Shown piece by piece: positions 9,003-16,171 of a stretch of 64,000 nucleotides of DNA. Source of the stretch: DATBVX01 sp963705495 (GTDB taxonomy: Bacteria; Pseudomonadota; Gammaproteobacteria; Steroidobacterales; Steroidobacteraceae); NCBI GenBank assembly GCA_963705495.1, contig CAVPJQ010000015.1, positions 1 through 64,000 on the forward strand. The letters run 5' to 3'. The notes below the pieces were generated by a model, which saw only the letters and a list, made by a program, of their open reading frames with translations, was not told the DNA's origin and did no database searches. Position 1 is the stretch's first letter. The number at the start of each line of letters is the position of its first letter. The translations under genes were made by a program, and so were the position numbers.

Positions 9003-9850
9003 ATGATCCGCTCAATACGTATTCCGCAGATTCTGGCTTTGACGGCCTGTTGCGGTGGGGGCTGGCGCAGGCGCAACAGATGCAAGCTGAGGGGCAGTCG
9101 GCCCGCGGCCCGATCGACCAGGACTGGCAGTTCAGCCTCGGAACCTTCCTCGTTACCAGCGACACGACGCTGAAGGTGAACGGAGACACCATAGAGGGGA
9201 CCGACGTCAACTGGGAGAATGAATTCGACTTCGGCGACAAGGATCAATTCAGGCTCGACGCGTTCTGGCGCTTTGCTGAGCGCCACAAGTTGCGGGTGAT
9301 GTGGTTCGAGAACAACCGTACCGCCTCGCGGACGCTCACGCGGGAAATCGACTTTCAGGACCAGATTTTTCCGGTCACTACGACTGTCAGTGCCGGCCTG
9401 GACGAACAGATCGTCGAGCTCGCCTATGAATACGCCTTCTACAAGACCGAAAAGCTCGAGCTTTCCGGCTCGGGGGGCATCCACATGCTGAAATTCGACG
9501 CCAGCCTGAGCGGAACCGTCGCGACGCCCGGCGGAGGTGCCGAGACCAGGGCAGCGAGTTCTGACGTGACCGGTCCGCTGCCCGTGATCGGTTTTCACGC
9601 GCTCTGGGACATGGGCCACCACTTTTATCTGGATGGCCTGGTGCAGTTCTTTTACATCAGTTTTGACAACTTCGACGGCAGCATTTCGGACGTCAAGTTG
9701 ACGGCCACCTGGATGCCGTGGCGCAACTTCGGCATCGGCCTGGGCTATAACAACTTTCGCACCCGCGTAGATGTCAGCAAGAACGATTTCGACGGCCGGC
9801 TGAAATTCAACTACCGTGGCGCCATGGCGTTCGTGACCTTCGCCTTCTGA
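9003..9850 (+). CDS. Outer-membrane beta-barrel protein with an N-terminal one-base frame disruption
   Basis: The main frame (from about 9060) has alternating beta-strand patterns, aromatic girdles and a terminal phenylalanine (MAFVTFAF), as in outer-membrane barrels. A GTG at 8945 keeps the frame open but gives no signal peptide. In another frame an ATG at 9003, preceded by GAGG at 8989-8992, starts a good leader (MIRSIRIPQILALTAC). Adding one G to the GGTGGGGG run near 9053-9060 joins the leader to LAQAQQMQAEG with an AQA cleavage site, giving 282 residues. I infer a missing base. The ligand or transport role is unknown. Confidence 0.65.
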
Positions 9851-9872
9851 TGCGGACGTTCGACGGGCGCGA

Positions 9873-11055
9873 TCACTCGAGAGGCAGACCGACGTAGTTC
9901 TCTGCGAGCGTCTGCTGCGCGGCGCGCGATGAAGCGATGTATTCGAGCTCGGCGAGCTGACGGCGTCGATCGAACGCGTTGTCGGTGTCGAACCGGTGCA
10001 GCAGCGCGGTCATCCACCACGAGAAGCGCTGCACTTTCCAGATCCGTTGCAGGCACACCTCTGAGTAGCGCTGCAGCTGCTCTTCGCTTCCGTCCTTGTA
10101 AGTAGCTGGTCAACGCGTGCGCGAGGACATGGACGTCCGCGATCGCAAGGTTCATGCCCTTGGCGCCGGTCGGAGGAACGATGTGCGCGGCATCGCCCGC
10201 CAGGAACAGCCGTCCAGACTGCATCGGCTCGACGACGAAACTGCGCATGGCGGTGACCGATTTCTGTTGAATGGGTCCGGTCGTCAATGAGAATCCGTCG
10301 CGCGTCTCGAGCCGCAGCTGCAGTTCGTCCCACACCCGCTGATCGGGCCATTGGTCGAGGTTCTCGTCCGGCGCACATTGCAGGTACAGCCGGCTCAATG
10401 TCGGCGAGCGCATGCTGAGTAGCGCAAACCCGTTGTCGTGCAGCGCGTAGATCAACTCCTGGGAGGCGGGGGGTGCGCCAGCCAGAATTCCGAGCCAGGC
10501 GAACGGGTAGACGCGCTCGAACACGTTCACGCCGGATGCGGGAAGGTATGAGCGGGACATTCCGTGAAAACCATCGCAGCCGGCAACGAAGTCGCACTCG
10601 AGCACGTGCGTTTGATCGGCGGCTCGAAACTTCAACCGTGGCATCTTGCCACTCAGGTCACTGAGCTGAACATCGGCAACTTCGAACACCAAGGGCAGAC
10701 CCGCCTGCACTCGCGCTGCAATCAGATCTTTCACGACCTCATGCTGGCCATAGATCATGACGCTCTTGCCCGTGAGTGCCTCGAAGTCGATGCGATGACG
10801 GCTTCCCTGGAAGCGCAACTCGATTCCGTGATGCAGAAGACCCTCACGCTGCATCCGCTCGCCGACGCCCGCGGCATCGAGGATGGCGACACTCTGATGC
10901 TCCAGAACTCCGGCCCTGATGCGGCTTTCGGCGTGCGCTCTGCTGGTCGCTTCGAGCACAACTGAATCGATGCCGTTTCGATGCAGCAGCTGACCGAGCA
11001 GGAGCCCGGCCGGGCCAGCACCGATGATTGCGACCTGCGTGCGCTGCGCGTTCAC
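9873..11055 (-). pseudogene. pobA: 4-hydroxybenzoate 3-monooxygenase, interrupted by a one-base insertion
   Basis: FAD-dependent aromatic hydroxylase converting 4-hydroxybenzoate to protocatechuate with NADPH. Seen: Rossmann motif IIGAGPAGLLLGQLL, SRIRAGVLEH, and the second FAD motif GRLFLAGDAAHIVPPTGAKG followed by MNLAIADVHVLAHAL. After ALTSY the frame slips: TACTTACAAGG near 10098-10103 should read TACTACAAGG. Removing one T continues with YKDGSEEQLQRYS and into IWKVQRFSWWMTALLHRF, ending at 9873. That gives 393 residues, essentially the 394 of Pseudomonas PobA, which supports both identity and repair. It may be a sequencing error or a recent mutation. It overlaps the MarR gene by four bases. 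Confidence 0.88.
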
Positions 11056-11558
11056 TTCCGCCCTTTCGCTCTTTTGACTCCAGCGGACAGCTTCTCCAGC
11101 AGCCTGAGCAACGCAGTCCGCTCGCGCCCAGAAAGGCCGTCCGTTGCTTGCCGGTCCATCAACGCCGCATCGCTTGCAAAGCGCTCGACCTTGCGCATCC
11201 CGGCGGCGGTCAAGACGAGAGACACGCCGCGACCGTCGTGCTTTGGAGTTTGCCGTGCAAGCCAGCCGCGACGCTCGAGCGAGTCGAGGAGCTTGGTCAT
11301 GTTCGGCCGCTTGACGACGAGTGCTGCCGCCAGCTCACCGGGTCGGATGCCGGGGTTGCTCTGAATGACCATCAGCGCCGAGTACGCACCCGGATGCACA
11401 TGATGACGCCGCCAGAGCTCGCGATGAAAGTGATCGTACACGTGGAGCTGGGCGATGCGGACCGCGAAGCCCACCAGGCTCGTCAACGCCGACAGGTCGA
11501 TCGAGGCTGCTACCCGCGTGCTTCGCGACAGGTCAGTGCGCCTTTGACTGTCCGCCAT
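11052..11558 (-). CDS. MarR-family transcriptional regulator
   Basis: 168 residues with a winged helix-turn-helix at about 60-125 (GAYSALMVIQSNPGIRPGELAAAL, VKRPNMTKLLDSLERRGWLAR, wing around DGRGVSLVLTAAG). MarR proteins are ligand-released repressors of aromatic catabolism, efflux or stress genes. It lies directly upstream of pobA with overlapping stop and start, so it is co-transcribed with it and probably senses an aromatic acid or its CoA thioester (inference). It does not resemble the AraC/IclR-type PobR regulators. A candidate operator exists in the divergent promoter at 15.15 kb. Confidence 0.85.
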   Translation of the reverse strand: MADSQRRTDLSRSTRVAASIDLSALTSLVGFAVRIAQLHVYDHFHRELWRRHHVHPGAYSALMVIQSNPGIRPGELAAALVVKRPNMTKLLDSLERRGWLARQTPKHDGRGVSLVLTAAGMRKVERFASDAALMDRQATDGLSGRERTALLRLLEKLSAGVKRAKGRK

Positions 11559-11573
11559 ACCCGCAACCCGTGC

Positions 11574-13703
11574 TCAGTTGGCCTGCGCCTGTGCCGCCGC
11601 GAGGGCGGCGTCCCGTTGTGCGAAGCTGCCGTTCGCCTTTGCAAGCTGTTCGAGGAGGGGCGCTGGCTTCCAATAGTCCCCATACAGAGCGTGAAACCGG
11701 GCGATCTGCGCGTAGACCTCACGCACATCAAGCGTATCCGCGTAAAACATCGGCCCGCCACGAAAGCGCGGGAAACCATAGCCCGTGGTCCAGATGACAT
11801 CCAGGTCACTGGCACGCGCCGCGATGCCCTCCTCCAGGATCCGGGCGCCCTCATTGATGAGTGGATACACACACCTCATCTCGATCTCATCGTCTGCGAT
11901 GGAAGCGCGCCGTGCGATGCCGAACTTTCTGGCGAGCCGCTGCGCGATCTCATTGACCTCGGGATCTGCAAGTGGCGTGCGATCGCCGGGCTGATAGCGA
12001 TAGAAGCCAGAGCCACTCTTCTGGCCGAGACGGCCCAGGCGTGCGAGCTCGTCCGTCACCTCATGGTAGGGCGCTGGGCGATGCGCCCGTATCCCCACCG
12101 TCTCGCGCGCTTTGAAGCCCACATCGTTGCCGGCCATATCGCTCATGACAAAAGGTCCCATGGCGAAACCGAATGACTCCAGTACCCGATCGACCTGCTC
12201 CGGCGTCGCGCCCTCCAGAACCAGTTGATCCGCTTCGCGCAGATACCCTTCCAGCATCATGCGATTGCCGGCGAACCCGTAGCACACGCCCACTACGACG
12301 CCGACCTTGCGCAGCTTCTTCCCGAGCGCGACCGCCGTGGCAAGCGTCTGCGCAGAAGTCCGGGCTCCGCGCACGATCTCGAGCAGGCGCATGACATTCG
12401 CCGGGCTGAAGAAATGCAACCCCACGACGTCTTCCGGTCGACCCGACTCGAGGGCTATCTCATTGAGGTCGAGCGTCGAGGTATTGCTGGCGAGCACTGC
12501 ATTGGGGCGCGCGAGCCGGCCAAGTTCACGGAAGATCTTTTTCTTGAGGGCAACGTCCTCAAACACGGCTTCGATCACCAGGTCGACGTCCGCAAGCCGG
12601 GAGAAATCGACGCTCCCCTCGATGAGTCCGATGCGCTCTTGCGCCTGCGCGCTCGTGATACGTCCACGGGTAACCGCGCTTTCGATTGTTGAGCGGATGC
12701 GTCCCAGCCCGCTTTCAAGCAGGTCCGGTGCCGATTCGATGAGCTGCACGGCAATACCGGCGTCCGCACACGCGACCGCGATTCCTCCCCCCATGGTGCC
12801 GGCGCCGATGACCCCGACGCGATTGATGGGGCGCGCTACAACGCTTGGCGACAGCCCGGGTACGCGGCTCACTGCGCGCTCGGCAAAGAACAGATGCCGA
12901 AGCGCCCTCGATTCCGCTGAGAACTCAGCTTGTCTCGCGATCTCCGCTTCCTTCTCAAGGCCTGCATCAAACGGAAGCCGCGTGGCCGCGCTGATGGCAT
13001 CGACTGCCCACTGCGGCGCTTGTTGTCCGCGCATCCGCTTGGCAGCAGCTGCGAGGCCCTTTTGCAGGAAGGCTGCATCGAACCCAGTCGCATCGACCGA
13101 ACGGTGACTGGTGGGCCGCGGGCCCGTCTTGGTCGCGATCAGCTCCTCCAGGTAAGTTCGTGCACCGGTCAGCAGGTCACCTTCGATCAGGCGGTCGATT
13201 AGCCCCAGCTTGCGCGCTGCTTCCCCCGAGATCGGAGCGGCGCTGAAGATCATCTCGAGCGCAGCCTTTGCCCCCACCAGGCGTGGCAACCGTTGCGTTC
13301 CACCCGCTCCGGGGATGAGACCGAGCGTCAGTTCTGGCAAACCCAGCTTCGCCTCGGGCGCAGCGCAGCGATAGTGGCACGCGAGAGCCAGTTCCACGCC
13401 CGCCCCCAGGGCGGTGCCATGGATTGCGGCCAGCACGGGTCGTGAAAAGCTCTCGATGGCCGCAAACAATTCCCGAAAGGTCGGCGGTGGCACCGCACCG
13501 AATTCGTTGATGTCGGCTCCGGCGCAGAACGTTCGACCCTTGCAGGCAATCAACACACCCTGCACGGCCGAATCCGCAGCGAGGGAGGTAAAGACCTCGA
13601 GGAGTCCGGCGCGCACTTTTGCGGATATCGCATTCACCGGCGGGCTGTCTATGAAGACGACGGCCAGCGAGCCGTGTCGCGCGATCGAAACTAGTGCACT
13701 CAT
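11574..13703 (-). CDS. Bifunctional enoyl-CoA hydratase / 3-hydroxyacyl-CoA dehydrogenase
   Basis: 709 residues with FadJ/EHHADH-like order. The crotonase domain at 1-190 has CAGADINEFG for the oxyanion region, GAGVELAL with the first catalytic glutamate and LPELTLGLIPGAGGTQRL with the second. The NAD-binding dehydrogenase domain starts near 295 (RVGVIGAGTMGGGIA), with HFFSPANVMRLLEIV and a duplicated C-terminal domain (YGFPRFRGGPMFYAD). It hydrates an enoyl-CoA and oxidises the 3-hydroxyacyl-CoA. No thiolase gene sits beside it. The context of PobA, MarR, MFS transporter and amidohydrolase suggests an aromatic side-chain substrate rather than plain fatty acids, but that is inference. Confidence 0.88.
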   Translation of the reverse strand: MSALVSIARHGSLAVVFIDSPPVNAISAKVRAGLLEVFTSLAADSAVQGVLIACKGRTFCAGADINEFGAVPPPTFRELFAAIESFSRPVLAAIHGTALGAGVELALACHYRCAAPEAKLGLPELTLGLIPGAGGTQRLPRLVGAKAALEMIFSAAPISGEAARKLGLIDRLIEGDLLTGARTYLEELIATKTGPRPTSHRSVDATGFDAAFLQKGLAAAAKRMRGQQAPQWAVDAISAATRLPFDAGLEKEAEIARQAEFSAESRALRHLFFAERAVSRVPGLSPSVVARPINRVGVIGAGTMGGGIAVACADAGIAVQLIESAPDLLESGLGRIRSTIESAVTRGRITSAQAQERIGLIEGSVDFSRLADVDLVIEAVFEDVALKKKIFRELGRLARPNAVLASNTSTLDLNEIALESGRPEDVVGLHFFSPANVMRLLEIVRGARTSAQTLATAVALGKKLRKVGVVVGVCYGFAGNRMMLEGYLREADQLVLEGATPEQVDRVLESFGFAMGPFVMSDMAGNDVGFKARETVGIRAHRPAPYHEVTDELARLGRLGQKSGSGFYRYQPGDRTPLADPEVNEIAQRLARKFGIARRASIADDEIEMRCVYPLINEGARILEEGIAARASDLDVIWTTGYGFPRFRGGPMFYADTLDVREVYAQIARFHALYGDYWKPAPLLEQLAKANGSFAQRDAALAAAQAQAN

Positions 13704-13721
13704 TGGTTGACCCTCAGGGAT

Positions 13722-15095
13722 TCAGGCTGGGTGCATCGCAGCGTGGTGACTACGATAGTGCCGGACCGTGGACGCCAGAATCAGGCCCGCCAGACAAGAG
13801 GCTACACCGATCGTCCAAAGCATCGAGCTGCCCACGCGTTGCTCGTCCTTGAACACGAAATCGGTCAACAGGCCGGGCACGAGCGGACCGAGTCCCAGCC
13901 CCACGACGTTGAGCACGACGACGAACAGGGCTCCAACCTGACCGCGGATCTGGTTCGGCACGATCAGCTGCATGGCGGCATACGATGCACCGGTCGGGGC
14001 CGCGCTGAAGAACAGTGCCGGCGCGAGCAGTGTCAGAGTACCCACCGGCGAACCGGCACTGAGGGCCAGCGGATAACAGATCGCGCAACCGATGGCACTC
14101 ACGATTGCGGTACGCAGGCCGGCCTCACGCACGCCTCGCGCCTGCCAACGATCGGTCACCTTGCCGCCGCAATAGACCCCGATGCAGCCTGCGCACACCG
14201 TGATCAAGCCGAGCAGGAAGCCAGCGCGCCCGGGTCCCCAACCGTAGACGCGCTGGAAGAACGTCGGCGCCCACGCCGAGAACGAGTAGTTGACGGTCGC
14301 AATGAACGCCATGCCCAGGCCGAATCCGACGATCGACTGCCACTTCAAGCGAACCTGCCCGAACACCTCGCCGATCGTCAGGCGTGACACTGTGCCATCG
14401 GAACTTCGCAGCACATCTCTGCGTACCGGCTCGCGGAGCGTGAGTACCCAGAGTGCGAAGAGCACTCCCGGCAGGCCGATCGCGAGGAACGTGACGCGCC
14501 ACGACGCCATGGTGCCGAGCAGCGGGACATCGACCTGGGGCTGCCCCGTGACAGCAGCCACGACCGCTCCCCCGACGATCAGAGCGAACCCGATCCCGAT
14601 AAAGAGGCCCATCGAGTAAATGCTGAGCGCGGTGCTGAGGCGATTGCGCGGCATATAGTCAGCGATCAGGGAAAATGCCGACGGCGCCAGCGAGGCCTCA
14701 CCCACACCGACGCCGACACGCGCGGCAAACAAGGACCAGAATCCGCGTGCGCCGCTGCAAAGCGCCGTCATGGCGCTCCAGGTCACGATGCCGATTGCGA
14801 TGATGTTGCGCCGGCTGTGCCGATCGGCCAGCCACCCCATCGGCAGCCCCAGGAGGGTATAAAAGAGTGCAAAGGCGAAACCCTGCAGTAATCCCACCCG
14901 CGTGTCACTGATCCCCAGGTCCGCCTTCATCGGCGCAACCAGCAGGCTGAGAATCTGCCGGTCGATGAATGACAGCGTGTAGCAGGCCATCAGCACCACG
15001 ACGACATACCATGCGTATCGCGTCGCATGCGTGGTCGCCGCGCCCTCGCCTATGCCGGCCGGTCGCAGCACGGCAGGTCGCGCGTCGACACTCAT
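13722..15095 (-). CDS. MFS transporter, aromatic-acid or sugar-acid type
   Basis: 457 residues from ATG 15095, preceded at five bases by AGGGGGA; upstream in-frame ATGs lack this. Twelve hydrophobic helices, with the MFS signature GWLADRHSRRN between helices 2 and 3 and SFIDRQILSLL in helix 1, as in the spinster-like and aromatic-acid importers. It lies 18 bases upstream of the hydratase/dehydrogenase gene on the same strand and diverges from the amidohydrolase. An importer for the substrate of the neighbouring enzymes is the simplest reading. Substrate not provable here. Confidence 0.85.
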   Translation of the reverse strand: MSVDARPAVLRPAGIGEGAATTHATRYAWYVVVVLMACYTLSFIDRQILSLLVAPMKADLGISDTRVGLLQGFAFALFYTLLGLPMGWLADRHSRRNIIAIGIVTWSAMTALCSGARGFWSLFAARVGVGVGEASLAPSAFSLIADYMPRNRLSTALSIYSMGLFIGIGFALIVGGAVVAAVTGQPQVDVPLLGTMASWRVTFLAIGLPGVLFALWVLTLREPVRRDVLRSSDGTVSRLTIGEVFGQVRLKWQSIVGFGLGMAFIATVNYSFSAWAPTFFQRVYGWGPGRAGFLLGLITVCAGCIGVYCGGKVTDRWQARGVREAGLRTAIVSAIGCAICYPLALSAGSPVGTLTLLAPALFFSAAPTGASYAAMQLIVPNQIRGQVGALFVVVLNVVGLGLGPLVPGLLTDFVFKDEQRVGSSMLWTIGVASCLAGLILASTVRHYRSHHAAMHPA

Positions 15096-15148
15096 TCCGT
15101 CCCCCTGCGTCATGGAACGGCAGGTGGCGAAGCGGCCAGCTGCCTGCG

Positions 15149-15177
15149 CTGACATGTGTAGCGTGGGTAGTTATACT
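15149..15177 (+). promoter_or_regulatory. Sigma-70 promoter for the amidohydrolase, with an overlapping inverted repeat
   Basis: CTGACA at 15149-15154, a 17-base spacer and TATACT at 15172-15177 match the consensus at five of six positions each. A short inverted repeat, TAGTT (15168-15172) and AACTA (15182-15186), overlaps the -10 box and start point and could be a repressor site, for instance for the MarR protein encoded nearby. Confidence 0.5.
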
Positions 15178-15203
15178 TTTCAACTATCTTCGGAGGGGCC
15201 GCC

Positions 15204-16070
15204 GTGAACATCGCAGACCTCGTGGCGATCGACGTGCATACGCACGCAGAAGTCTCGTGCCGGGATCCCCACGATGAGTTCGGCAAGGAGTTCGATGAAG
15301 CGGCGGCGCGCTACTTCAAGATCGAGCGTCGTCCGACGATCGAGGAGACCATCGCGTACTACCGCGAGCGGCGCATCGGGCTGGTGATGTTCACTGTCGA
15401 TGCAGAATTCGAGATGGGCCGCCGGCGCATCAGTAACGACGAGGTGCTGGAGGCGGCCGCGAAGAATGCCGATATCATGCTGGGCTTTGCGAGCATCGAT
15501 CCGCACAAAGGCAAGCTCGGGCTGCGCGAGGCGCGTCGGCTCATCGATGCGGGCGTGGTGCGCGGCTTCAAGTTTCACCCCACCGCGCAGGGCTTCTTCC
15601 CGAACGATCGCATCGCCTATCCTTTCTACGAGCTGATTTCCGCGGCCAGGCTACCGACGATCTTTCACAGCGGCCATTCCGGAATCGGCACCGGCCTGCG
15701 CGGCGGTGGCGGCCTGCGACTCAAGTACTCGAACCCTATTCACCTGGACGATGTCGCGGTGGATTTTCCGGACATGCCGATCGTCATCGCGCACCCCTCC
15801 TGGCCCTGGCAAGACGAGGCGCTGTCCGTGTGCCTGCACAAGCCTAATGTCTACATCGACCTGTCAGGCTGGTCGCCCAAGTACTTCTCACCGTCGCTGG
15901 TGCAATACGCGAATACTCAGCTCAGGCACAAAATGCTGTTCGGGTCTGACTTCCCGCTCATCACGCCGGACCGCTGGATGAAGGATTTCGAGACTGCCGC
16001 CTTCCGCCCGGAGGTGCGTCCCCTGATCCTCAAGGAAAACGCTGTGCGCTTGCTCAAGCTCGCAGCCTGA
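15204..16070 (+). CDS. Amidohydrolase-family metal-dependent hydrolase
   Basis: 288 residues from a GTG preceded by GGAGGGG. Amidohydrolase-2 type barrel: HTH metal ligands at H12 and H14 (AIDVHTHAEV), a lysine region in VRGFKFHPTAQGF, FHSGHSG, VIAHPSWPW and the acid in LFGSDFPLI. It should hydrolyse a C-N or C-C bond or decarboxylate an aromatic acid. It is transcribed away from the MFS/hydratase operon from a shared upstream region. In Rhodococcus hydroxycinnamate catabolism an amidohydrolase (CouO) cleaves the beta-keto CoA intermediate, and the gene company here is similar. I have not shown orthology. Other possibilities are a gamma-resorcylate-type decarboxylase or a lactonase. Confidence 0.8.
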   Translation: MNIADLVAIDVHTHAEVSCRDPHDEFGKEFDEAAARYFKIERRPTIEETIAYYRERRIGLVMFTVDAEFEMGRRRISNDEVLEAAAKNADIMLGFASIDPHKGKLGLREARRLIDAGVVRGFKFHPTAQGFFPNDRIAYPFYELISAARLPTIFHSGHSGIGTGLRGGGGLRLKYSNPIHLDDVAVDFPDMPIVIAHPSWPWQDEALSVCLHKPNVYIDLSGWSPKYFSPSLVQYANTQLRHKMLFGSDFPLITPDRWMKDFETAAFRPEVRPLILKENAVRLLKLAA

Positions 16071-16171
16071 GCCTGCTCTTGATTGCACTGACGCTTAGGC
16101 GTATTCCGATGGCACGCGCGCAGGCCGCACGCCCGTAGAATAACAAGCTACCGCCAGAGAGGTCAGAAGCC

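Noticed and set aside
9811..9880. Use of the uncorrected pobA frame down to 9811, overlapping the outer-membrane gene
   Set aside because: Residues after the frame break do not resemble the family, whereas the shifted frame ends at 9873 with the proper PobA C-terminus.
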